Assembly: GCA_963756455.1 (NCBI GenBank)
Contig: CAVWNC010000004.1
Location: 434,001 to 498,000, forward strand
Direction of reading: 5' to 3'
Length of the DNA: 64,000 nucleotides
DNA from: DASQPA01 sp963756455
GTDB lineage: Bacteria; Acidobacteriota; Thermoanaerobaculia; Multivoradales; UBA5704
Shown: positions 37,227 through 47,200 of the stretch, one piece after another
Numbering within the stretch: the stretch's first letter is position 1
Layout of the letters: the number at the start of each line of letters is the position of its first letter
Position numbers and translations under genes: made by a program
The notes under the pieces: generated by a model
The model's database searches: none
What the model was told of the DNA's origin: nothing
Seen by the model: the letters and a program-made list of their open reading frames with translations, nothing else

Positions 37227-38213
37227 TTACGCTGAACACCGCTCCTGCAACCGCCGGCGCAGTGCGTCCCGCACGGCCTGGAAGCCGTCGTCGAGGTGGA
37301 TCTGAAGCTGTCTGGGCATGAGGACACCCTTGAGGAAGCAGAGGATCGGATCGACGTCCCGGGCGAACCTGTGGGCCAGACGGATCTCCTCGGAAGACTC
37401 GGGGCCGAGGTCCGATCCGAGCTCGATTCTCAACGCTTCGAGCTTCGCTCTGCGGGCAGACCAATGGCGAACATAGGTCGCCCTCTCCTCCAGGTCACCG
37501 ATCTTCACCTCTTCCAAGACGATCGGCACCACGCATCGAGCGAGCTCGTCCGGGTCCTCCTGGCACCTCTCCCAGAGTCTGTAGATCTCGAACATGCAGT
37601 AGGGGGAGCGCAGATACTTGTCGCTGATCACCGTCACCACGAGGTCGGCGCGGGTGAGTTGGCGCATGAAGGGTGAGATCCGTTCCCCGGGCCGGATCCG
37701 GTCCCGGTCGCGGATGGGGAGGAAGCCATCTTCCGCCAGCGCTCGATAGAGCTCTTCGACGGTCTTCTCGCGTATCTTCCCCTCGGGAGTATCGTCGTCC
37801 CCCCAGGCATAGGAGATGAAGACCTCCGGGGGTTTCTCCCCGGGGCCGAGTCGCTGGGGTTGGATGTCGAGCTTTGGAGGCTCCCCGGTCTGCAAGGCTT
37901 CAATGGGGTGGGGCTCGCGGTCTTCGAGGAACGTGGCGGCGAAGGCGGCTGGGGTGAGGCGCTCCTCGGGTTTCTCTCCGATCCGTTGCTCCAGAATCGC
38001 CCAGCGGATTTCCAGCAGGAGCCCCCGAGGGTCTCTGCCTTGCGCTTGCAGCACCAGCGCTCCGGCGCCCGGTGCGTCGGCGGTGCTCGTGTCCTCGAGC
38101 TGGACCAGGAGCTGGGTATCCCGCTGGCCGTCTTTGAGCCAGAAGCCGTACTTCCAATACTCGGCGAGGTCCCCGGCCTGCTCGCCGACCCTCCTCATCA
38201 AGCCCCGGATCAC
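37227..38213 (-). CDS. COR-TIR C-terminal part of an interrupted Roc-COR-TIR protein
   Basis: From GTG 38213 the product is 328 residues. It starts in a COR-B-like region (LMRRVGEQAGDLAEYWKYGF, and its frame upstream reads LRLQYRFFHPAV). It then has a TIR domain: PPEVFISYAWGDDDTPEGKI, RDRDRIRPGERISPF, LVVTVISDKYLRSPYCMFEI with a candidate catalytic Glu. The frame is open from the TAG at 38345-38343 onward, but no ATG, GTG or TTG occurs in its first 43 codons. So this is the C-terminal continuation of the LRR-Roc gene rather than an independent gene. The COR region is short: the winged-helix COR-A part seems missing. Confidence 0.75.
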   Translation of the reverse strand: MIRGLMRRVGEQAGDLAEYWKYGFWLKDGQRDTQLLVQLEDTSTADAPGAGALVLQAQGRDPRGLLLEIRWAILEQRIGEKPEERLTPAAFAATFLEDREPHPIEALQTGEPPKLDIQPQRLGPGEKPPEVFISYAWGDDDTPEGKIREKTVEELYRALAEDGFLPIRDRDRIRPGERISPFMRQLTRADLVVTVISDKYLRSPYCMFEIYRLWERCQEDPDELARCVVPIVLEEVKIGDLEERATYVRHWSARRAKLEALRIELGSDLGPESSEEIRLAHRFARDVDPILCFLKGVLMPRQLQIHLDDGFQAVRDALRRRLQERCSA

Positions 38214-38342
38214 CGCCGGGTGGAAGAAGCGGTACTGGAGCCGCAGCGTCGGCAGGTCGGGGGCGTCCTTCCAGGCATGGAGGCGGCTTTTGATGATTTC
38301 GAATGCGGGCAGCAGGTCCGGCGCGACTCGCCCGCGATCGTC

Positions 38343-39422
38343 CTAGGCACTGTAGTGACAACTTTCGAAGAACTCGAAGGCAATCGACTCTGGCAGGGGC
38401 GGAGGTTGCGGCCGGACTCCACGGTCGCACTGGCTTTGGACGACGATCACCGGGCTGTCCTCCCCGGCGAGGCTCCGCACGTAGTCGAGCCAGTACGCGA
38501 GCGGCTGGTTGCGCAGGGTGAGGCCGTTCTCCGTGTACTCGTCCCGGTTTTCGAGCGCGGGGGTCCAGAGGAGGAGGAAGACGGCGCGGCTCCGCAGAAA
38601 GAGCGCATGGGTGCCGTGGTAGATGTCCTGCCCGCCGAAATCCCACCAGTTAACCTGGAAGACGTGCTCCTGGTCTTTCGCCTGGAGTCGGAGAGGCTTC
38701 CTCCAGATCTGAACGCCATGGGTGGACTCGATGGCCTCGTTAAAGGGTTCATCACGGAAGCGGCGGCAGAGCTGGGTCTTCCCCACACGGCCATTGCCGA
38801 GAAGAATCACCTTCACCTCGTTCTCGGCCTCGGCGCCGAGTTTCAGCTCGTCAAGGTAGGAGCGCAGCCGAGGGAGGCAGTTGTTGAATATGTTATGAGA
38901 GAGAACCTCCCGGGGGATACCGGCGACCTCGTCAGCCACAAGTTCGGCAAGGCGCGGGTGGTTTGCCAAGGCACGGAAGGTCTCCGGCAGGGGGCGGCAA
39001 TTGAAGAGGAAGAGTGACTGAAGCGCTTCGAGGTTCGCCAGGGGAGCGAGGTCGGTGACGCCAGTGCCCGAAAGGAAGAGGTACTGAAGTCCTTGGAGAT
39101 CTGCCAGGGGAGCGAGGTCGGTGACTTCAGTGCTCTGAAGGTGGACGCTCTGAAGGCCTTGGAGGTTCGCCAGGGGAGCGAGGTCTGTGAACTCAGGCCA
39201 CATGTCGTTATCGTGCCACGCAAGCTTCCCTGCTGACGTGGGGCCATACACACCCAGGTGAAGCTTCCGGAGATCCGGCAGATCTCCAAGACTGTCAGGG
39301 AGTTCCTTCAACTTCAGATCTCCGAGATCCAGAACCTCGGCCTCCTCCCTCCGAGCTTCCGCGATCCGTCGCTCCGCCTCCGCCAACCGCTCGGCGGGCG
39401 TAGCCCCTTCCTCGATCTTCAT
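38343..39422 (-). CDS. LRR-Roc GTPase N-terminal part, ended by an in-frame amber codon
   Basis: 359 residues from ATG 39422. A coiled N-terminus (RLAEAERRIAEARREEAEVL) leads into leucine-rich repeats (about 30-160), several nearly identical 23-residue units (DLAPLANLQGLQSVHLQSTE type). A Roc GTPase follows with P-loop GNGRVGKT at 209-216, DFGGQ at 261-265 and SQCD (G4) at 330-333. TAG at 38345-38343 falls right after the G5 motif (ESCHYSA). The same frame continues on the other side with DDRGRVAPDLLPAFEIIKSR, the rest of Roc. One sense codon has become TAG, so the full protein (about 730 residues) is either a recent pseudogene, a readthrough product or an error. Confidence 0.85.
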   Translation of the reverse strand: MKIEEGATPAERLAEAERRIAEARREEAEVLDLGDLKLKELPDSLGDLPDLRKLHLGVYGPTSAGKLAWHDNDMWPEFTDLAPLANLQGLQSVHLQSTEVTDLAPLADLQGLQYLFLSGTGVTDLAPLANLEALQSLFLFNCRPLPETFRALANHPRLAELVADEVAGIPREVLSHNIFNNCLPRLRSYLDELKLGAEAENEVKVILLGNGRVGKTQLCRRFRDEPFNEAIESTHGVQIWRKPLRLQAKDQEHVFQVNWWDFGGQDIYHGTHALFLRSRAVFLLLWTPALENRDEYTENGLTLRNQPLAYWLDYVRSLAGEDSPVIVVQSQCDRGVRPQPPPLPESIAFEFFESCHYSA

Positions 39423-39496
39423 TGTTCCGATGATATCTCAAGCAACCCGCTCTCCCCCTTGCCCTCCCGCCCCATTCCTGCTAACGTCTTCCGCAT

Positions 39497-39515
39497 CGGG
39501 AGGATCGTCCTCCCG
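39497..39515. other. Perfect inverted repeat in the divergent intergenic region
   Basis: CGGGAGGA-TCG-TCCTCCCG, 8-bp stem and 3-nt loop, 71 bp upstream of the gene at 39586. It may be a leader hairpin or an operator for the divergent pair. Confidence 0.4.
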
Positions 39516-39585
39516 CCCAAACCAAGCGGGACCGGCCCGAGTGCCACCTCGAACCGGCCCCTCACCACGCAGAGGAGATAGCCTC

Positions 39586-40113
39586 ATGCGCAGCTCTCGT
39601 CATAGTACCAGTCCGTCCACCCCCTCCCTCGACAACGCCTTCTCCCCCTCCTACCTGGCCCTCCTCCGGGAGCGCGACGACGTCCTGACCGCGGCCGAGG
39701 CGGAGCTCGCCGGCCCCTGGAAGATCGAGCCCGTGCCGGGCCGACCGGGGGCGGTCGCCATCCTCCGGATCTGGGAGGATCTCGCGGTCGGCGATCCGCC
39801 CGTGGCCGTCCTTTGGCATCTCGAAACGGCGCGGCTCCTCGCAGTCCTCCTGCCGGCGATCGACCGCGAGCCGCTCTTCCATATCCAGGAAGAGGCAACA
39901 GCGGAGGGCTTCCCGCTCGTCGCCGTCTACGGCGAGCAGGGTCCGCAGGTCGCCGGCTGGCTCGACCGCTACGAGCCGCGCTGGGCCGAGGGGCTCCACC
40001 TGCTGGAGGCGCTCGTGCGCTCGCCCCACGCCCTCGCGACCCTCCTCGAAGCGGCGGGACCGGGGGCCGAGGAACAGGTCGGGAGAATTCGCGCTCGACA
40101 GCAGCAGCCGTAA
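39586..40113 (+). CDS. Hypothetical protein
   Basis: A 175-residue soluble protein from ATG 39586, with AGAGGAGA 7 nt upstream; an in-frame extension to 39430 lacks one. After a Ser-rich start it has RDDVLTAAEAELAGPWKIEP, GAVAILRIWEDLAVGDPPVA, HLETARLLAVLLPAIDREPLF and AVYGEQGPQVAGWLDRYEP, with a helical end (GLHLLEALVRSPHALATLL). No family recognised. It is divergent from the LRR-Roc gene. The 21-bp repeat array follows its 3' end. Confidence 0.65.
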   Translation: MRSSRHSTSPSTPSLDNAFSPSYLALLRERDDVLTAAEAELAGPWKIEPVPGRPGAVAILRIWEDLAVGDPPVAVLWHLETARLLAVLLPAIDREPLFHIQEEATAEGFPLVAVYGEQGPQVAGWLDRYEPRWAEGLHLLEALVRSPHALATLLEAAGPGAEEQVGRIRARQQQP

Positions 40114-40231
40114 GGCAGGACGGCCAGGCAAGGAAGGACCTCGGGGTCGGCACCCGCCGATCCCGAGTCCGCGCTGCCCCTTCCTACTTTCGGCTTTCCG
40201 GAGCCCTTGCGCGATCTTCCGCAGACCATCC

Positions 40232-40478
40232 TGAAGCTTCCGGCACTCGTCCGGAAGCTTCGGGAACACGTCCGGAAGCTTCAGGAACACGTCCGGAAGT
40301 TTCAGGAACACGTCCGGAAGTTTCAGGAACACGTCCGGAAGTTTCAGGAACACGTCCGGAAGCTTCAGGAACACGTCCGGAAGTTTCAGGAACACGTCCG
40401 GAAGTTTCAGGAACGCGTCCGGAAGCTTCAGGAACCCGTCCGGAAGTTTCAGGAACACGTCCGGAAGCTTCGGAAACT
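40232..40478. repeat. 21-bp tandem repeat array, 11 units plus a partial unit
   Basis: Eleven phased 21-bp units from 40232 to 40462, each GGAAGYTTCAGGAAC + ACGTCC with a few substitutions, and a degraded last unit. The array sits between convergent genes (40113 end, 40645 end). A smaller copy is at 25540-25617. Because 21 is divisible by 3, it gives long repetitive translations in several frames, none believable as a gene. The rest of the 40114-40644 gap holds two palindromes (40575-40584, 40587-40606) and no gene. Confidence 0.95.
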
Positions 40479-40586
40479 CTTTCCGGCGCCTTAAATAAGC
40501 GCCCGCCAGAGGCCCGGCAGGCGGCACCGGGGGACATAAAGTCTGAGGTATCAAGGGGTTGGGGGAAATTCTCCTCTCGCGAGAAC

Positions 40587-40606
40587 GGCAAAAATAATTT
40601 TTAGCC
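40587..40606. other. AT-rich near-palindrome (possible terminator or protein site)
   Basis: GGCAAAAATAATTTTTAGCC: GGC/GCC ends around an A-run and a T-run, standing out in GC-rich surroundings. A second palindrome, TCTCGCGAGA, lies at 40575-40584. It lies 39 bp after the BrnA-like gene's end and could terminate it. Confidence 0.4.
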
Positions 40607-40644
40607 TCCCCCCCGGAGAGGTGCCAGGCAAACGGCGGACGCCT

Positions 40645-40923
40645 TCAACGGGCCAGTAGCTCCTCGCGCAGAACCTGGCGCAGCGCCTCGACCGTGACCG
40701 GCGCCTGCTCCGGCGCCAGAGCGGCGCGCAACGTGGCATTGATAAGAGTCTGATAGCCCTTGCCCTCGCGCTCGGCGCGAGCCCGGAAGGCCGCGAGCAC
40801 ATCGTCGTCGATCAGAATCGTGATGCGGGTCTTGCCTCCCGCCACCTCAGCCTGCAGCTTGGCCAGGTGGGGTACGTCCTTCGCGCGCTTGGCGCCGGTG
40901 AAGTCATATTCCTTGCGCTGCAT
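40645..40923 (-). CDS. BrnA-like (CopG/RHH-type) antitoxin without its toxin
   Basis: A 92-residue protein from ATG 40923. The family segment GKTRITILIDDDVLAAFRAR and AEREGKGYQTLINATLRAAL matches BrnA-type antitoxins, which bind DNA through an RHH fold and block the BrnT RNase toxin. Normally brnT lies just upstream and overlaps. Here the 290 bp upstream contain no BrnT-like sequence. An inverted repeat at 40935-40953 could be the autoregulatory operator. So this is a solitary antitoxin. Confidence 0.82.
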   Translation of the reverse strand: MQRKEYDFTGAKRAKDVPHLAKLQAEVAGGKTRITILIDDDVLAAFRARAEREGKGYQTLINATLRAALAPEQAPVTVEALRQVLREELLAR

Positions 40924-40934
40924 GCTCCATAATT

Positions 40935-40953
40935 ATGCATATGGAATGTGCAT
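40935..40953. promoter_or_regulatory. Inverted repeat, possible operator of the BrnA-like gene
   Basis: ATGCATATGGAATGTGCAT: arms ATGCA and TGCAT around a 9-nt AT-rich spacer, 12 bp upstream of the start codon. The remaining sequence to 41216 has no recognised gene. Confidence 0.4.
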
Positions 40954-41216
40954 GAGACAAGAGACAGCGCCGATCCACCAGAACGGCTGACGGTGCGAAA
41001 GGCCGGCGAGGCGACAAGCCCAGGGGCTTGCGCCGCTCGCTCTGCACTACGACCTCGATGTCGTGCGGGAGACGCCATCCTTCTCCGAGGCCCCATCTGT
41101 TGAGCGCATCGCACTAAAGGAATCGCCACGACTCTCCTTCGCGGGCGAGCGGCACCAGAGAAGGTGGAGGGCTACCGTCTGGGTCTCTGGATTTCCGGGC
41201 CTCGAAGACCACGTTA

Positions 41217-44200
41217 GTGAATGAGAGAATGACGCCAAAGTCCGCGACTCCGATCGATATCCGGCTCTCCTATGGCCAGCGTGCCCTCTGGTTCCTCGAC
41301 CGGCTGGCACCCGGCAATGCCGCCTACATCATCGCCGGGGCGGCGCGCGTCGTCGGCCCTTTCGATCCGGCTGCCCTCCGCCGGGCGGTCGTGGCCCTCG
41401 CCTCCCGCCATCCGGCCCTGCGCTCCACCTTCAAGGACACGGAGGACGGGCCGGTCCAGCGGGTAGGTCCGAAGTCGCTCTCTGAGCACGTCGAGATCGT
41501 GGAAGAGGACGGGGCGGCGCTCTCCGCGTCGGAGCGCGTCGAGCGCCTCTCCGAGATCGCCTTCCGGCCGTTCGACCTCGCGACCGGGCCGCTTCTGCGC
41601 GTGGGCCTCCTGCGTTTCCGGGGCGGCCCCGACTCCGAGCCCGCGGAGGCCGGATACCTGCTGAGCCTCTCGGTACATCACATCGTCTCCGACTTCTGGT
41701 CGCTCGCCGTCATCCTGCGCGATCTGGGGGCGCTCTACGCCGCCGAGCTGGGCGAGACGGCGCCGCTGCCTCCGCTCTCGGAGATCGGAATCGCCGAGAT
41801 CGTCCGCCGGGAGGAGGCGTCGCTGGCCGGGGAACGTGGGGAGGAGATCTTCGCGTCCTGGCGCCAGGCGCTCGACGGCTTCCCCTTCGTCCTCGAGCTG
41901 CCCACCGACCGGCCGCGGCCGGCGGCCCAAGGCTTCCGCGGCGCCTCGCTCCCGCTCCACCTCGATCCCAGGGTGGCCGATGCCGTGAGGCGGCGGACTC
42001 GTAAGCGCGGCGCCACTCTCTACATGGGCCTCCTCGCGGCCTTCGACGCTGTCCTCGCCCGGCATAGCCACCAGGAGAAGCTCCTCGTGGGATGCCCGAC
42101 GACGGGGCGCGGCGATGCGGCGCTCGCCGGTCTCGTGGGCTATCTCGTCAACCCGGTGCCCATCCCCGGCGATCTGTCGGGCGACCCGGCTTTCGGCGAG
42201 CTGCTGGCCCGGGTGCGCGCCGCCGCCCTGGGCGCCTTCGGCCGCCAGGCCTATCCGTTCCCCCTCCTCGCCGAACGGCTGCAACCGGAGCGCGATCCCA
42301 GCCGCTCGCCGCTGTTCCAGGTTCTCCTCGTCCTTCAGAAGGGGAGGCGGGCGGAAGAAGAGGGCCTCGCCGCGCTGTCGGTGGGGGAGGCCGGGGTGCC
42401 TCTGGAGCTGGGCGGCGGGGTGCTCCGCCTGGAGTCCATCGCCCTGGACGAGCCGGGGGCGCAGCTCGATCTCCAGGTGATGCTCGCCGAGACGGCGCAC
42501 GGCATCGCCGGTCGCTGGCTCTACGATCGCGACCTCTTCGAGCCGGCGACGATGGCGCGGATGGCGGGGCACTTCGCACATCTGCTCGGTTTTCTCGCCG
42601 ATGCCGACGAGTTCGCGACCCCGCTCTCCGAGCTGCCTCTCCTCGGCGCCGCCGAGCGGGCACAGCTCACGGCCTGGGCGGACGGCGGCATCCTCGCGCC
42701 CGGAGCCTCCTGCCTGCACGAACGGGTCTTCGCCCAGGCGGCGCGCACCCCGGGGGAGATCGCCCTGTGGGCGGGCGAGCGGCAGCTGACCTATGCCGAG
42801 CTGGCGGCGGGGGCGCGGCGGATCGCCGGCCATCTGCGTTCGCTCGGTGTGGGTCCCGAGGTGCGGGTCGGCCTCTGCAGCGAACGGACGCCTCAGATGA
42901 TCCTCGGTCTCCTCGGCATTCTGGCCGCGGGCGGCGCCTATGTGCCGCTCGATCCCGCCTATCCGGCGGAGCGCCTGGCGTTCATGCTGGAGGACAGCGG
43001 GGCGGCGCTCGTCCTGGTCTCGACCGGAGCGGGCGGCCGCCTGCCCGCGGGCACCCGGACGGTCGCTTTGGCAGAAGCGTTGGAAGAAGCGCCGGCGGGT
43101 CGGGCGCCGGAAACGTGGCGGGGCCCGGAGCTCGGGAACCTCGCCTACCTGATCTACACCTCGGGCTCGACGGGCCGGCCGAAGGCGGTGGCGATCGCCC
43201 ACGCGAGCGCTTCCGCCCTCGTCACCTGGGCGGCGGGCGCCTTCTCGCCCGCGGAGCTTTCGGGGGTGCTCGCGGCGACCTCGATCGCTTTCGATCTGTC
43301 GGTCTTCGAGATCTTCGTCCCCCTCTCTCTCGGCGGCACGGTGATCCTGGCGGAGAACGCCCTGGCGCTCCCCCAGCTGCCGGCGCGGGACGCGGTCACC
43401 CTCGTCAATACCGTGCCCTCGGCGATGGCGGAGCTGGTGCGCGGCGGCGCGCTCTCCCCCTCGGTGCGGACGGTCAATCTGGCCGGCGAGCCGCTCCCGG
43501 GGAGCCTCGCGCGGCAGATCCATGCGGCCGGAGTGGGGCGTCTCCTCAACCTCTACGGTCCTTCCGAGGACACCACGTACTCGACCTGGGCGGCGATCCT
43601 GCCCGCCGGTTCTGGGGAACCGGGCGAACCGGGAGAGCCGGCGATCGGCCGGCCGCTCCCCGGCGGGCGCGCCTATGTCGTCGATCCCCGCCAGCAGCCG
43701 GCGCCGCTCGGGGTGCCGGGCGAGCTCTGGCTGGGCGGCGCCGGTCTCGCCCGCGGCTATCTCGGCCAGCCGGAGCGGACGGCGGAGCGCTTCGTGCCCG
43801 ATCCGTGGAGCGGGGTTCCCGGCGCGCGGCTCTACCGCACGGGCGACCTCGTACGCTTTCGGACCGGCGATGCGGCGGGCGACCTCGCTGGCAGCCTGAT
43901 GTTTTTGGGCCGGCTCGACCACCAGGTCAAGGTGCGCGGTTTCCGCATCGAGCTGGGCGAGGTCGAATCGGCGCTCGTCGCTCTCCCGGGAGTGCGGGAG
44001 GCGGTGGTCCTCGCCCGTGAGGAGGCCTCCGCCGACAACCCCGGCAAGCGTCTGGTCGCCTATGTATCGGGGGACGGGATCGATCCCGAGGGACTCCGCG
44101 CCGGGCTCGCCGCCCGCCTGCCGGGGTACCTGGTGCCGTCGGCCTTCGTCCTCCTGCCGGCCCTCCCGCTCACCCCCAACGGCAAGGCCGACCGGCGGGC

Positions 44201-47200
44201 TCTCGCCGGGGTCGCTCCGGAACAGACGGCGGGTTCCGGCGCCGGCTATGTCGCCCCGCGGACCGCCACGGAGACCCTCCTCGCGGCGATCTGGGCCGAG
44301 GTGCTCCACGCGGAGCGCGTCGGGGTGACCGACGATTTCTTCCAACTCGGCGGGCATTCGCTCCTCGCCACCCAGGTGGCCTCGCGGGTACGCCGGGCGT
44401 TCGGTGTCGAGATCGCCGTCCGCCGGCTGTTCGAGGCGCGTACCGTGGCCACCCTGGCGCTCGAAATCGAGGGGATCCAGGCCGCCGCCGATACCCCATC
44501 CGCCGGGGTTTCCCTGGAGCCGGTATCGCCCGCGCGCGAAGTCTTCCTCGACGGCAGGTTGGAGGCCCCGCCCTCCTTCGCCCAGGAACGGCTGTGGTTT
44601 CTCGATCGCCTGGAGCCCGGGACCGCCGCTTACAACGTCCCGGTGGCCCTGTGGCTCGGCGGTCCCCTGGAGATCGCGGCGCTCGCCGCGGCCCTCGCCT
44701 CGGTGGTCGCGCGCCATGAGGCGCTGCGGACGACGTTCATCGAGACCTCGGGGCGGCCGGTGCAGCTGATCGGACCGGTGCGGGCGGCCGTTTGGAACCT
44801 GCCGGTCGTCGACCTCGCGGCTCTCCCGGAAACCCGGCGGGAGGAGACCGCCCTCACCCTCGCCGGGGAGGAGGCGGCGCTGCCGTTCGACCTCGAACGC
44901 GGTCCCCTCCTGCGCTCCGCGCTCGTGCGGCTCTCGCCGCCGGCGGCGAGGGGGCTCCGGGAAGGCGATCACCTGCTCCTTCTCACCCTCCATCACATCG
45001 TCACCGACGGCTGGTCGATGGGCGTCCTCGTCCGCGAGGTGGGAGAGGTCTACGGGGCGCTCCTCGCCGGCCGCCCGCCGGTGCTCCCGGAGCTTCCCCT
45101 GCAGTACCGGGACTATGCGATCTGGCAGCGGGAGTGGCTGGCCGGCGAGGTGCTTCGGGGCCAGCTCGCCTGGTGGCGGGAGCGCCTCTCCGGCATGCCG
45201 CCCCTCCTCGACCTGCCGACCGACCGGCCGCGGCCCGCGGTCCAGGGGACGGCGGGGGGGAGCCTCGCCGTGGCGTTGCCAGAAGGGCTCACGGCCTCGC
45301 TCTACCAGCTGGCCGAGGGCGGTATCTCCGGCGTCTCGGGCATCTCGGGCACCGCCAGCCTCTTCATGGTGCTCCTCGCCGGATTCCAGGCTCTCCTCGC
45401 CCGCCACGCCGGGCAGAGCCGGGTCGTCGTAGGATCGCCGGTGGCCAATAGGAACCACCGCCGGATCGAGGATCTGATCGGCCTCTTCGTCAATACCCTG
45501 GCGCTCCCCGGGGACCTCTCCGGCGATCCACCGTTCGCCGTCCTCCTCGCCCGGGCGCGGGAGACGGCGCTCGGCGCCTACAGCCACCAGGAGCTGCCGT
45601 TCGAGAAGCTCGTCGAGGAGCTCTCGCCGGGGAGGAGCCTGGCGCACACCCCGCTGTTCCAGGTTCTCCTCGTGCTCCAGAACGCCGACATGGGCCCGCC
45701 GGCGCTCCCCGGTCTCACGGCGACGCTCCTCGACATCCCCAGCGGGATGGAGAAGTTCGATCTCACGCTCGACCTCCAGGAGCAGGCCGGCGGTCTCGCC
45801 GGCAAGCTCACCTACCGTCTCGACCTCTTCGACCCTCCCACGGTCGAGCGTCTCTTCGGCCATTTCGTCCACCTCCTGGCGGGCGCCGTGGCCGATCCCG
45901 CCGTGCGTCTGGCCGACCTGCCGCTGCTCTCGGCCGCCGAGCGCGCCCAGCTGGCGGAGTGGTCGGGGACGACGGGCACGGAGGAACGGGAGGGCACGCT
46001 CCAAAACCCCCTCGCGGTTTCCTGTGCACGGGTGCCGGAGCGGGTGGCCCTCGTCACCGCGACGGCTCATCTTTCCTATGGAGAGCTGGCGAGGGGAGCC
46101 CGGCGGATCGCTTCGCGCCTCCACGCCCTGGGGGCCGGACCGGAGGTGCGGATCGGCCTCGCGAGCGCCCGGAGCGAGGAGATGGTCCTCGGGCTCCTCG
46201 GCATCCTTGCCGCGGGCGCCGCCTATGTGCCGCTCGATCCCGCCTATCCGGCGGAGCGCCTGGCGCTCCTCTTGGCCGACAGCGGCGCCGCTCTCGTCCT
46301 CGCCGGGAGGAGCGTCCTCGAACGGGTGCCCGCGGCAGCCCGGGTCGTGCTCCTCAAAGATCTGCTGGCCGGCCCGCACCTTCAAGCGGATCTCGAATCC
46401 TCGCTGCCGGTCGCCCAGCCCGGGAACCTCGCCTACCTGATCTACACCTCGGGCTCGACGGGCCGGCCGAAGGCGGTGGCGATCGCCCACGCGAGCGCCA
46501 GTGCCCTCGTCCGCTGGGCGGCGGAAACCTTTTCGCCGGAGGAGCTTTCGGGGGTGCTCGCGGCGACCTCGATCGCCTTCGACCTTTCGGTCTTCGAGCT
46601 CTTCGTCCCCCTCGTCCTCGGCGGGACGGTGATCCTCGCCGACAACGCCCTCGCCCTCCCCGGGCTGCCGGCACGGGAGGCGGTCACCCTCGTCAACACC
46701 GTCCCCTCGGCGATGGCCGAGCTGCTGCGGGACGAGGCGCTCCCGGCCTCGGTGCGGACGGTGAACCTGGCCGGCGAGCCGCTCTCAGGAAACCTGGCCC
46801 GCCAGGTCGCGGCGGCCGGGGTGGGGCGCCTCCTCAATCTCTACGGCCCTTCCGAGGACACCACCTATTCGACCTGGGAAGCGGTCGCCGCCACCGGGTC
46901 GAGGGAGCCGGGGATCGGCCGGCCGATCTCCGGCGGGCGGGCCTATGTCGTCGACCCGGGGCTCCAACTCGCGCCGCCCGGCGTGCCGGGCGAGCTCTGG
47001 CTGGGGGGCGCCGGCCTGGCGCGGGGCTATCTGGGACGCCCGGAGGGGACGGCCGAACGCTTCGTGCCCGACCCCTGGAGCGGCCTGCCGGGGGAGCGCC
47101 TCTATCGCACCGGCGACCTCGTGCGTTTCCTGCCGGAAGGCGAGCGGATGGGCGAGCTGATGTTTTTGGGTCGGCTCGACCACCAGGTGAAGGTGCGCGG

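Noticed and set aside
40232..40478. CRISPR array
   Set aside because: Units are contiguous without variable spacers and no cas genes are in the window.
40184..40591. Repetitive proteins (SGRVPEA, VRKFQEH, KLPDVFL types) from the 21-bp array
   Set aside because: They exist in four or more frames because the unit is divisible by 3; no ribosome site or conservation supports translation.
41040..41110. Possible PIN-like C-terminal remnant (LALHYDLDVVRETPSFSEAP in one frame)
   Set aside because: Only ~20 suggestive residues, no upstream motif and no start; too weak to report as a pseudogene.
37214..41110. Shared 14-mer TCTGTTGAGCGCAT near 37215 and 41096
   Set aside because: Several chance 14-base matches are expected within 64 kb; no extended similarity around it.
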